The translations under genes and the position numbers were made by a program. Below the pieces are notes generated by a model. The model made no database searches and was not told where the DNA came from. It saw only the letters and a list, made by a program, of their open reading frames with translations. Shown one piece after another: positions 8,099 through 16,681 of a stretch of DNA of 41,076 bases (its first letter is position 1; every line of letters starts with the position of its first letter). Source of the DNA: an uncultured Bacteroidota bacterium (GTDB taxonomy: Bacteria > Bacteroidota > Bacteroidia > Chitinophagales > Chitinophagaceae); assembly GCA_903927185.1 (NCBI GenBank), contig CAIYLW010000034.1, positions 1-41,076 of the forward strand, in the 5' to 3' direction.

Positions 8099-9493
8099 TT
8101 AAAAATAGAAATAATTGAGCAATAGAGAGGGTAGCACTCCGATTAAAACGATTAAAGCCGCTACAAAAATCAAACCCGCCTTAAATCCAGAGGTGATTTC
8201 AGTGGTCTCTGAAACTCCTTCTCTGAAATACATCGCCTGTATTACTCTGAAATAATAATAGACACTTACTGCTGCAAAAAGAACGGCTACAATAACCAGC
8301 CAAAGACCTGTTCCGGTTTTAACAACACTTGCCAGCATATAATATTTTGCAAAAAAACCTGCGGTTAATGGAATCCCTGAAAGTGATAACAAACAAATGG
8401 TTGCAGTTAAGGCAAGTACCGGTTCCGTCTTTGCCAATCCATTAAAACCATCGAGGGTATAATCTTTCAGTTTAATTAATACTGCAAAAATTCCGATTGT
8501 TGCTAAACTATATGCTGCAGCATATAATAAGATCCCTTCTTTAGCCACTTCGTTGAAAGAATAGAGCGCAAACAACATAAAGCCTGCTTGAGCAATACTG
8601 GAATATGCCAGCATTCTTTTTACACTCTGCTGAAAAACTGCAGTAATATTTCCAATCAATAAAGTGGATATGATTACAAAGGATAATAATATTTTCCAAG
8701 TTGGTCCTAGAATGGCAGTCTGGCCTTCCAATAATCGAATGAATGCAAAGAAACCAGCAGCTTTTACCACTGTTGCCATGAATGAAGTGAAAACACTTGG
8801 GGCACCATCGTATACATCAGGTGTCCAAAAATGAAAAGGCGCCGCCGATACTTTAAAGCACATGGCTACAAATAAAAGAAGTACCCCTGCAATTTCAAGG
8901 AAAGATGCTTTTGGAGCCGAACCTGGTGTTGGCGTATTGATAAAAACTGGAGAGGTAATTCCAAATGAACCAGTTGCTCCATAAATTAAAGCAATACCCA
9001 TCAACATGATGCCGGCAGTGAAGGCTCCCATCAAAAAATATTTAAGAGACGCTTCATTGCTTTTTAGATTCCGCTTGTCTGCACCAGTAAGAATATATAA
9101 AGGGATGGATAAAATTTCAATTCCTAAGAACAACATCAGTAAACTATTAAAACCGCATAAAATACTTACCCCACACAAAACAAAAAATATTAATGCGAAA
9201 TATTCTGCAGGATAGTTACCTACATTTTCAATATCCTTTCCACTCAAGATTACATAGATTAAAGTGGCTGATATGGCTATTGAATTAAAGAATAATCCAA
9301 ATTTTTGAAAACGCAAAAGATCATGACTATTCACAACTATTGTATATACGCCATAGGTCTGAAACAAGTTAGCAATCAGCAATAACAATAAGCCGCCAAT
9401 AGCTATATACTTCAATGATGATTTATTTTTGAGTAAGATGCCACTAAACATCATTACTACTCCTAATAAAGCCGAAACAATAATTGCATTCAT
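8099..9493 (-). CDS. nuoN: NADH-quinone oxidoreductase subunit N
   Basis: Antiporter-like membrane subunit of complex I, 464 aa, last gene of the nuo operon. About 14 hydrophobic helices are visible. Proton-channel residues typical of the family are present: E126 in LFLGIEILSIPLYIL, and the lysine in FTSFMATVVKAAGFFAF after FHFWTPDVYDGAPS. The length equals that of usual NuoN. It follows nuoM after 45 bases. It forms the antiporter-like unit nearest the quinone module and pumps protons with NuoL and NuoM. Confidence 0.97.
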   Translation of the reverse strand: MNAIIVSALLGVVMMFSGILLKNKSSLKYIAIGGLLLLLIANLFQTYGVYTIVVNSHDLLRFQKFGLFFNSIAISATLIYVILSGKDIENVGNYPAEYFALIFFVLCGVSILCGFNSLLMLFLGIEILSIPLYILTGADKRNLKSNEASLKYFLMGAFTAGIMLMGIALIYGATGSFGITSPVFINTPTPGSAPKASFLEIAGVLLLFVAMCFKVSAAPFHFWTPDVYDGAPSVFTSFMATVVKAAGFFAFIRLLEGQTAILGPTWKILLSFVIISTLLIGNITAVFQQSVKRMLAYSSIAQAGFMLFALYSFNEVAKEGILLYAAAYSLATIGIFAVLIKLKDYTLDGFNGLAKTEPVLALTATICLLSLSGIPLTAGFFAKYYMLASVVKTGTGLWLVIVAVLFAAVSVYYYFRVIQAMYFREGVSETTEITSGFKAGLIFVAALIVLIGVLPSLLLNYFYF

Positions 9494-9538
9494 GTGTTTG
9501 TTTTTTTCCTCTTAACCCCTTTCGGAATTTTTGTTCAA

Positions 9539-10966
9539 TTAACGGTTTGCGAATATAGCGCTCACTGTATCTTTTGTAAGTTCAATCATTGGTTGAGGAT
9601 AAACACCCATTACCAATACAATCAGAACTAATATGCTCAATACCCATTGTACATTTCCACTTACTTCAACAGCCTCGAAAGTTTTTTCAACAGTATTGCC
9701 ATAGAATATTTTCTGAATCATATTCAATGTATATACTGCCGCCAAAATAATGCTGATACCTGCAATAGCTGCTACCCATCCATTAAATTGGAATAGTCCA
9801 TTAAACATTAAGAATTCACCTACAAATGCATTTGTTAATGGCAATGCCACATTTGCTAAGGCCATAATTACAAATAAAATAGCCAACACTGGGGCCTTTT
9901 GTGCAAGTCCGCCTAATTCACTAAACTTACGAGTTCCTAATTGTTGTTCAATCACATCAGCTAAAATCCACAATCCAATCACGTTGATACCATGATTAAA
10001 CATTTGTATCATCACACCCTCTAATCCAATTTGATTTTGTACAAAAATAGCAGCGCACATTAAACCGATATGTGCAATAGAAGAATAGGCAATTAATCTT
10101 TTAATATCGTCCTGGCGTATGGCAATTAAAGATGCGTAAATCATGCCTGTTACAGACAATGTCACTACAAATATACTATGTGCCTGAACAGCCTGAGGAA
10201 CCATTGGTAGCAACCAACGAATCACTGCAAATATTCCCATCTTCACCATTACACCACTCAAGATCATAGTAACAGCAGTTGGTGATTGCTCATATGCATC
10301 TGGTTGCCAAGTATGAAAAGGAAAAATAGGCATCTTAATTGCGAAGGCAATGAAGAATAAAGCAAACACTGCATTTTGTGCATGCCCAGGTAAATTGGCA
10401 TGATAAAAGCTCTGCATAGCAAAAGAATGATCAGCTGTTTGAGCATACACATACAACAAACCAACCAACATTAATAAAGACCCAATAAATGTATACACGA
10501 AGAATTTAAATGTAACTGCAATTCTTTTTTCACCACCCCAAATTGAGCAAAGAAAATAAACTGGTATTAGTGCCAGTTCCCAGAAGAAATAAAATAACAA
10601 AGCATCAGACGCTAAAAATACTCCTAATAAACCTGCTTGTGTTAAGAGCATCAGTCCGTAAAATGCAGAAGAACGTTGATACACATTTTTATAAGTGGCT
10701 GCAAAAACTACAGGGAATGAAATGGCAGTTAATAGACTGAGCATTTTACTCATCCCATCTTGCAACAAACTAAAACGGCTTCCCAATCCTGGCAACCATG
10801 CCGCATCATAGGTTAATGCACCTTTAGTAAAAACCGCCATTAGCGACAATACCAAGGTAGCCAATGAAGATACAAGGGCAAATACCTTGGATGAAGGCGA
10901 ATCTTTAAGCAGAAATACTGCAAGTCCGCTCAACAATGGAATTAATATCAGTAAAAGAGGAATCAT
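9539..10966 (-). CDS. nuoM: NADH-quinone oxidoreductase subunit M
   Basis: Antiporter-like proton-pumping subunit, 475 aa, with about 14 helices. The conserved membrane glutamate E130 is in FYFFWELALIPVYFL, and the channel lysine is in MILSGVMVKMGIFAVIRW after FPFHTWQPDAYEQSP. LIAYSSIAHIGLM and FNHGINVIGLWILAD are also recognisable signatures. It lies 22 bases after nuoL and 45 before nuoN. Start ATG is unambiguous and the length is close to the family norm. Confidence 0.97.
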   Translation of the reverse strand: MIPLLLILIPLLSGLAVFLLKDSPSSKVFALVSSLATLVLSLMAVFTKGALTYDAAWLPGLGSRFSLLQDGMSKMLSLLTAISFPVVFAATYKNVYQRSSAFYGLMLLTQAGLLGVFLASDALLFYFFWELALIPVYFLCSIWGGEKRIAVTFKFFVYTFIGSLLMLVGLLYVYAQTADHSFAMQSFYHANLPGHAQNAVFALFFIAFAIKMPIFPFHTWQPDAYEQSPTAVTMILSGVMVKMGIFAVIRWLLPMVPQAVQAHSIFVVTLSVTGMIYASLIAIRQDDIKRLIAYSSIAHIGLMCAAIFVQNQIGLEGVMIQMFNHGINVIGLWILADVIEQQLGTRKFSELGGLAQKAPVLAILFVIMALANVALPLTNAFVGEFLMFNGLFQFNGWVAAIAGISIILAAVYTLNMIQKIFYGNTVEKTFEAVEVSGNVQWVLSILVLIVLVMGVYPQPMIELTKDTVSAIFANR

Positions 10967-10988
10967 ATATTTTCTTTAACGCTTAGGC

Positions 10989-12914
10989 CTAGTTAAATAA
11001 TCGGTTCAAATAATATACTATGGTGATATCATTAAACCAAACCAATACAAATACAACAATTGCTAAAACCATAATGATGAGATAGTTGCCCACTTGTCCG
11101 CTTTGCAACAATCGCAATTGCCTGGAACCATATCCCACTAATCTGCCAACACCATTCACAGCACCATCGATCACAAACTTTTCTAAGAAACTTTTAAAGA
11201 ATCCAGCAACTGCATCTAAAGGATTTACAATAATGGTATCGTACAATTCATCCACATACCATTTGTTCTCCAATACAATTCCAAGTCCGGTACTTTCTGC
11301 AGTGGATGTCTTATATTTTTTATAGTTATTGATAGCATAAATTATAACAACAGTAATTAATCCAGTTGATCCCAACAAATACATCCACTCTTGTGAAGCA
11401 GGCAAATGTGGGTGTTCTGAAATAGCAGTTGAAGCAGCAAAAATGGGTGCTAGAAAATGTTCTAAGCTATGTGCATCTTTTGCAAATAACTCAGGAATCC
11501 CTACCCATCCACCAATAACAGATAAGATTGCCAATACAATCAAAGGAATAGTCATGGCAATCGGGCTCTCCTTTAAATGATGTTCTTGTTCATGAGTACC
11601 TCTGAATCCGCCTAAGAAGGTTAAAGTATATAAACGGAACATATAAAAAGCAGTCATTAATGCGCCACCTAATCCTAAATAATAATAGATAGGATTTTTA
11701 GCAAGGGCTGCCATTAGAATTTCATCTTTTGAAAAGAAACCAGAGAATGGAGGAATACCTGAAATAGCTAAACAGGCTAATAAGAAAGTAATATTAGTGA
11801 TGGGCATATATTTTTTCAATCCACCCATTTTACGAATATCTTGTTCATGATGCATGGCATGAATTACTGAACCAGCTCCTAAAAATAATAAGGCTTTGAA
11901 AAATGCGTGAGTCATTACATGAAATACAGCACCAGTATACGCTCCAACACCAAGACCTAAGAACATATATCCTAACTGACTTACGGTTGAGTAAGCCAAA
12001 ACTTTTTTAATGTCGTTTTGTTTGATTGCAATGCTAGCAGCAAAAATGGCTGTAGCCAATCCTACCATTGCTACTAAAGATTGTGTACCCTGAGCCATAG
12101 TATATAAAATATTGCTACGAGCAATCATATAGATACCGGCTGTAACCATGGTGGCAGCATGTATCAATGCAGATACAGGAGTTGGACCGGCCATTGCATC
12201 GGGCAACCAGGTATATAAAGGAATCTGTGCACTTTTACCCATGGCACCAATAAATAACAGTGCAGTGATGGCAGTGATATCGAAAGTAGATAACTGACCA
12301 ACTTGTGCAAATACATCGGTATATGTTGTAGTGCCAAGTTTAAAAATTAACCAGAATACGGCTAATAAAAAACCAAGGTCACCGATACGATTCATTACAA
12401 ATGCTTTCTTAGCAGCATAATTATAATTATTGTTTTTGAACCAAAAACCAATTAATAAATAAGAGCACAATCCAACGCCTTCCCAACCGATAAACATGAT
12501 CACATAATTCGCACCCAACACTAACAGTAACATGGAAAATATGAAAAGATTCAAATAAGCGAAGTAACGTGCAAAGTGATGAGGTTCTTCCTCATGCATA
12601 TAAGCAGTAGAGTAAAGATGTATTAAGAAACCAATTCCGGTAATGATTAACAGGAATAATGCAGAAAGCTGATCCACCTGGAATGCAAAAGGAATCAATA
12701 ACCCTTTAATCTGAATAAAATTAAAGAGTGTAATTACTGAAGCACCATTCGTTTTTATATCAAAAAATACCAATACGCTTACTACGAAAGATGCCAAAAT
12801 AGTGCCACTGCCAATGATGCCGATCAATGATTTCGACAATGATTTCCTTCCCAATCCATTGATCAGAAAACCCAGCAGGGGAAATAGCGGAATTAAATAA
12901 ACAAGTTTACTCAT
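10989..12914 (-). CDS. nuoL: NADH-quinone oxidoreductase subunit L
   Basis: The largest antiporter-like subunit, 641 aa, at the distal end of the complex I membrane arm. E145 in IMFIGWEGVGLCSYLL, the stretch LYTWLPDAMAGPTPVSALIHAATMVTAGIYM (given in parts: TWLPDAMAGPTPVSALIHAA and TMVTAGIYM) and VLAYSTVSQLGYM are textbook NuoL. The C-terminal 120 residues contain the region expected to form the long lateral helix that ties NuoL to NuoM and NuoN, and the protein ends with a last membrane helix (YLIIMVLAIVVFVLVWF). Located between nuoK and nuoM in the canonical order. Confidence 0.97.
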   Translation of the reverse strand: MSKLVYLIPLFPLLGFLINGLGRKSLSKSLIGIIGSGTILASFVVSVLVFFDIKTNGASVITLFNFIQIKGLLIPFAFQVDQLSALFLLIITGIGFLIHLYSTAYMHEEEPHHFARYFAYLNLFIFSMLLLVLGANYVIMFIGWEGVGLCSYLLIGFWFKNNNYNYAAKKAFVMNRIGDLGFLLAVFWLIFKLGTTTYTDVFAQVGQLSTFDITAITALLFIGAMGKSAQIPLYTWLPDAMAGPTPVSALIHAATMVTAGIYMIARSNILYTMAQGTQSLVAMVGLATAIFAASIAIKQNDIKKVLAYSTVSQLGYMFLGLGVGAYTGAVFHVMTHAFFKALLFLGAGSVIHAMHHEQDIRKMGGLKKYMPITNITFLLACLAISGIPPFSGFFSKDEILMAALAKNPIYYYLGLGGALMTAFYMFRLYTLTFLGGFRGTHEQEHHLKESPIAMTIPLIVLAILSVIGGWVGIPELFAKDAHSLEHFLAPIFAASTAISEHPHLPASQEWMYLLGSTGLITVVIIYAINNYKKYKTSTAESTGLGIVLENKWYVDELYDTIIVNPLDAVAGFFKSFLEKFVIDGAVNGVGRLVGYGSRQLRLLQSGQVGNYLIIMVLAIVVFVLVWFNDITIVYYLNRLFN

Positions 12915-12966
12915 AATCTACTGAAAGCCTGAAACCAACCACAAAACTGCAGTTGAAAACAGTATT

Positions 12967-13302
12967 TTAATTTTTCAATCTGTTCAAAAAGTTAATATCA
13001 ACCGAATGCGTATTTCTAAATAACATAACAATAATCGCTAGCCCCACACTTACTTCTGCTGCTGCAACTACCATGATGAAGAAAACAAATAACTGTCCGT
13101 CGGTTCCCACTGTAGAAGCTTTATCAGCAATAGTAGCCGCAGCTAAATGCATTTTAGAAAATGCAACCAGCAACAGGTTCACTGCATTAAACATCAACTC
13201 TATACACATAAAAACGATAATCACATTTCTACGTGTTAATGCACCAATGATTCCAATGCTAAATAAAGCTAAACAGAGATAGATATAATATTGTATTGGC
13301 AT
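12967..13302 (-). CDS. nuoK: NADH-quinone oxidoreductase subunit K
   Basis: Small three-helix subunit of complex I, 111 aa (typical about 100). The essential membrane glutamates are visible: E35 in [16 protein letters not shown] and E83 in [18 protein letters not shown]. The loop between helices 2 and 3 (about residues 52-70, [19 protein letters not shown]) is some ten residues longer than in E. coli. It lies 18 bases after nuoJ and 52 before nuoL. Confidence 0.97.
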   Translation of the reverse strand: MPIQYYIYLCLALFSIGIIGALTRRNVIIVFMCIELMFNAVNLLLVAFSKMHLAAATIADKASTVGTDGQLFVFFIMVVAAAEVSVGLAIIVMLFRNTHSVDINFLNRLKN

Positions 13303-13320
13303 AATCTAAATTGATCTTTA

Positions 13321-13824
13321 TTAATCTTTTTTACCCATTACTATGGCACCTATCATAGCACTCAAAAACAAAACGCTAGTAATTTCAAAAGGCACTACAT
13401 AATCACTGAACAAAACTCTTCCTAAATTTTTTATTAACCCTATATCTCCACTAGTTGTCATGGCCACTTTTGTTTGCATATCTAAAGTTTGACGAACTAA
13501 TGAAACTAAAACCATCATGAAACAACCACCAGAAATTACACCAGTAAGCTTCATCCAAAAATTCTTTTGTGGTTCGTTCTGTTGATTTAAGTTCATCAAC
13601 ATGATCACAAAAAGGAATAATACCATAATGGCTCCGGCGTATACTATGATATTTACTATTGCAAGAAATTGTGCATTCAATAAAATATAATGGCCTGATA
13701 TTGCAAAAAATGTGACAACCAGCCATAGTACACTGTGCACAGGGTTCTTACTAATCAATACCATGCTGGCACTAAACAAGGCCAACGCACTTAAAAAAAA
13801 GAATAATATTTCTGTTGTACTCAT
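13321..13824 (-). CDS. nuoJ: NADH-quinone oxidoreductase subunit J
   Basis: Membrane subunit of complex I, 167 aa, with five hydrophobic helices. The signature helices SMVLISKNPVHSVLWLVVTF and AIVNIIVYAGAIMVLFLFVI are intact; the latter contains the conserved glycine/tyrosine helix involved in coupling. A shorter hydrophilic loop at about 78-87 (NLNQQNEPQK) follows. Placed between nuoI and nuoK. Confidence 0.96.
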   Translation of the reverse strand: MSTTEILFFFLSALALFSASMVLISKNPVHSVLWLVVTFFAISGHYILLNAQFLAIVNIIVYAGAIMVLFLFVIMLMNLNQQNEPQKNFWMKLTGVISGGCFMMVLVSLVRQTLDMQTKVAMTTSGDIGLIKNLGRVLFSDYVVPFEITSVLFLSAMIGAIVMGKKD

Positions 13825-13876
13825 TGTTGCTATAATTAGTAGTTAATCAGTATGATCAACCAGTAATTGTTAATTA

Positions 13877-14419
13877 TTAATTACTCCTTGACGGCCCTTT
13901 TGCTTTTGCAAATCCTTCAGGATCTGTAATCGGATTTGGAATTATTAAATCTTCTTTACCATAAATAAATCCTTTGCGTGTATAGTTTGCTGGTGCAAAA
14001 GTTTCACTCATGAAAATAGCTTCTTTTGGACAAGCTTCTTCGCATAATCCACAAAAAATACAACGTAGCATATTGATCTCATACTTTACTGCATATTTCT
14101 CTTCGCGATATAGACTCTCCTCACCTGGCAAACGCTCAGCTCCTTCCATTGTTATAGCTTCTGCAGGACATGCTACAGCACACAAACCGCAGGCAGTGCA
14201 ACGCTCTCTTCCTTCCTCATCTCTATTCAAAACGTGTAAGCCACGAAACACCGGACTAAACTCTCGTTTCTTTTCAGGATAACGAATAGTAGGCTGTTTC
14301 TTGAACATATGGCTGAAAGTAATGGCCATACCTTTTAAAATGCTAGGTATGTACAAGCGTTCGATGAAAGTCATCGGCTTGCGGTTTACTTCTTTTACTC
14401 TATTAGTTAATGCCTCCAT
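13877..14419 (-). CDS. nuoI: NADH-quinone oxidoreductase subunit I (two 4Fe-4S clusters)
   Basis: Ferredoxin-like subunit of 180 aa passing electrons from the NuoG side to NuoB. Two full 4Fe-4S motifs are present: C74-x2-C77-x2-C80-x3-C84 (CTACGLCAVACPAEAI) and C120-x2-C123-x2-C126-x3-C130 (CIFCGLCEEACPKEAI), which hold clusters N6a and N6b. The N-terminal amphipathic part (RLYIPSILKGMAITFSHMF) anchors it to the membrane arm. It lies 37 bases after nuoH. Confidence 0.97.
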   Translation of the reverse strand: MEALTNRVKEVNRKPMTFIERLYIPSILKGMAITFSHMFKKQPTIRYPEKKREFSPVFRGLHVLNRDEEGRERCTACGLCAVACPAEAITMEGAERLPGEESLYREEKYAVKYEINMLRCIFCGLCEEACPKEAIFMSETFAPANYTRKGFIYGKEDLIIPNPITDPEGFAKAKGPSRSN

Positions 14420-14456
14420 GTATTTGATCTCTTTGCTTGCAAAAATATTTTTTATT

Positions 14457-15503
14457 CTAACCGAAATATAAGATCCATGCTCCTGTTGCCACCATGTTTG
14501 CCAAAGCTAATGGTATCAAACTTTTCCAACCTAAGTTCATCAACTGATCATAACGGAAACGAGGAATGGTCCAACGAATCCACATGAAGATGAAGATGAA
14601 GATTACAATTTTTATCAGTAGTGCACCAACACCAACTAGTGCAGCTATATTCTGTGGTAATACTTTCTCATCAAAAAATGGAATATCATAGCCTCCGAAA
14701 TAAAGTGATGCCATTACAGCACTACTCATGATCATATTGATGTATTCAGAAAAAAGATAGAATCCTAATTTCATGGAAGAATACTCTTGGTGGTATCCAA
14801 AGTTTAATTCATTTTCGGCCTCAGGCAAATCGAAAGGAGTTCGATTACATTCTGCCATAGCACATATAAAGAACAGCAAAAAGCCTAATGGCTGATAGGC
14901 AATATTCCATAAATGCCCAGGCTTCATTTGTTGATCAACTATTTCTTTTAGACTCAAAGTATTGGTGGTCATTAGTAAAGCTATCAATGCAATACCCATT
15001 GCCAACTCATAACTTATAGCCTGAGATGCACCACGTAATGCAGCCATCAATGAGAATTTATTATTTGAAGCCCAACCGCCAATCATGATACCATAAACAC
15101 CTAAACTCACTACTCCAAAAACATATAAAATTCCAATATTGATATCCGCAATTTGTAAATCAATTTCTCTACCAAACAAATGCACTGTGCTACCCCAAGG
15201 AATTACCGCACAAGTCATCAATGCTGCAGTCATTGCTAATCCCGGACCCAATATGAACAAGGCTTTATTGGAAGAATTAGGAATGATTTCTTCTTTCATA
15301 ATTAATTTCAATCCATCGGCTAATGGTTGAAAAAGACCAAAAGGTCCAGCTCTTTCAGGACCCGGACGATCTTGCAGAATTGCAGCCACTTTTCTTTCAG
15401 CAAAAGTGGTATACAATGCAATACCCAGACTCGCAAAAACGATGATGACAATCAACACCAGTTTTTCGATTAGTAACAGCATATCTAAAGAAAGTAATGT
15501 CAT
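14457..15503 (-). CDS. nuoH: NADH-quinone oxidoreductase subunit H
   Basis: Eight-helix membrane subunit of 348 aa that forms the quinone entry chamber together with NuoB and NuoD. The first-helix signature AERKVAAILQDRPGPERAGP and the acidic quinone-channel loop AECNRTPFDLPEAENELNFG followed by GYHQEYSSMKLGFYLFSEY are complete. Start ATG lies 13 bases after the nuoG stop, so nothing of a longer nuoG could hide between them. Confidence 0.97.
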   Translation of the reverse strand: MTLLSLDMLLLIEKLVLIVIIVFASLGIALYTTFAERKVAAILQDRPGPERAGPFGLFQPLADGLKLIMKEEIIPNSSNKALFILGPGLAMTAALMTCAVIPWGSTVHLFGREIDLQIADINIGILYVFGVVSLGVYGIMIGGWASNNKFSLMAALRGASQAISYELAMGIALIALLMTTNTLSLKEIVDQQMKPGHLWNIAYQPLGFLLFFICAMAECNRTPFDLPEAENELNFGYHQEYSSMKLGFYLFSEYINMIMSSAVMASLYFGGYDIPFFDEKVLPQNIAALVGVGALLIKIVIFIFIFMWIRWTIPRFRYDQLMNLGWKSLIPLALANMVATGAWILYFG

Positions 15504-15516
15504 GATCTATAATCAA

Positions 15517-16614
15517 TTAGTCTTTGTTAGAATTAAAATTGTTGGAATGTGCCGGACCATTTATTGAACTTAAATCAATATCTGTCTGATTCACTTCACT
15601 CACCGAATGAATATCCATCAATAGTTTAGGCTGTCTGCCATGATGCACCGCAGAAAAAGTTTCTGTTGGCATTGTTAATCCAATATTACCGGCATAATGA
15701 CCTTGAGAAATAACAGAATGTCTGTCAATCAATCTCGGTCCTTCTATGATCCAATCGGTAGTTTTCTTTTTTTCAAACCGGCAATCGTTACAAATCCATT
15801 CTTCCACTTCACCCCATTGATCTTTGCGTGCTGTAACACGATATACCTCATCACCCCTATTCCATAAAGTAACTTTACCGCTACAGTTAGGACAATCACG
15901 ATGTGCATCCATTGGTTTTAAAAACCAAACACGATTTTTAAAACGGAAAGTCTTATCGGTTAAAGCGCCAACAGGACAAACATCAATTACGTTTCCAATA
16001 AAGTTATTATCTAAATTCTTCTCAATAAATGTGGCAATCTCTGAATGATCTCCACGATCTAAAATACCATGGACACGTTTATTGGATAGTTGATCTGCAG
16101 CAAATACACAACGATAGCATAGAATACAACGCGTCATGTGTAACTGAATATATTTTCCTAAGTCGTGCTTCTTAAATGTTCTGCGTTGAAATTCATAACG
16201 AGTGCCATCTTTACCATGTTCATAACTCAAATCCTGTAAGTGACACTCACCAGCTTGATCACAAATTGGGCAATCTAATGGATGATTCAATAATAAGAAT
16301 TCAACGATACTAGCTCTTGCATCAACTACTTTCGGACTGGTAATATTTTTAACTTCCATACCATCCATCACCGTTGTTCTGCAACTTGCAACCAACTTAG
16401 GCATCGGGCGAGGATCTTTTTCAGAACCTTTGCTCACTTCTACTAAACAAGTACGGCATTTACCACCGCTTCCATCCAACTTGCTATAATAACACATAGC
16501 TGGAGGAGCAACATCTCCACCAATGATCCTAGCTGCATTCAAGATAGTAGTTCCTGCTGGCACTTCGATGCTGATGTTATCGATGGTTACTTTAAATAAT
16601 GGTGTATCTGACAT
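15517..16614 (-). CDS. nuoG: NADH-quinone oxidoreductase subunit G, short form
   Basis: Iron-sulfur subunit of the NADH-dehydrogenase arm, only 365 aa where E. coli NuoG has about 900. Cluster ligands are clear: N1b from C41, C53, C56 and C78; N5 from H111, C115, C118 and C124 (HPLDCPICDQAGEC); N4 from C163, C166, C169 and C213. After this comes C241-x2-C244-x30-C275-x2-C278, then about 85 residues of low similarity. The molybdopterin-oxidoreductase-like domain is absent, and the following nuoH starts 13 bases on, so this is not a broken longer gene. From memory, short NuoG is normal in aerobic Bacteroidota. The region between nuoF and nuoG holds a heptamer repeat array. Confidence 0.94.
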   Translation of the reverse strand: MSDTPLFKVTIDNISIEVPAGTTILNAARIIGGDVAPPAMCYYSKLDGSGGKCRTCLVEVSKGSEKDPRPMPKLVASCRTTVMDGMEVKNITSPKVVDARASIVEFLLLNHPLDCPICDQAGECHLQDLSYEHGKDGTRYEFQRRTFKKHDLGKYIQLHMTRCILCYRCVFAADQLSNKRVHGILDRGDHSEIATFIEKNLDNNFIGNVIDVCPVGALTDKTFRFKNRVWFLKPMDAHRDCPNCSGKVTLWNRGDEVYRVTARKDQWGEVEEWICNDCRFEKKKTTDWIIEGPRLIDRHSVISQGHYAGNIGLTMPTETFSAVHHGRQPKLLMDIHSVSEVNQTDIDLSSINGPAHSNNFNSNKD

Positions 16615-16616
16615 AA

Positions 16617-16651
16617 TTCAAAATTCAAAAGTCAAAATTCAAAAGTCAAAA
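16617..16651. repeat. Heptamer array, NTCAAAA type (five units)
   Basis: Five consecutive 7-bp units: TTCAAAA, TTCAAAA, GTCAAAA, TTCAAAA, GTCAAAA, filling half of the 67-base gap between nuoF and nuoG. The period is exact and only the first base varies. A second, more degenerate array of the same type lies between nuoA and nuoB. It starts 2 bases upstream of the nuoG ATG on the minus strand, so it would be the nuoG ribosome-binding region, reading TTTTGAC/TTTTGAA in the transcript. Confidence 0.85.
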
Positions 16652-16681
16652 TAAATTGACCCTTCATTTTTTATTTATTTC

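Noticed and set aside
15504..15516. Frameshift or premature stop truncating nuoG
   Set aside because: Only 13 bases separate nuoG from nuoH, and no remnant of the large domain is coded in any frame around it; the short form is therefore genuine.
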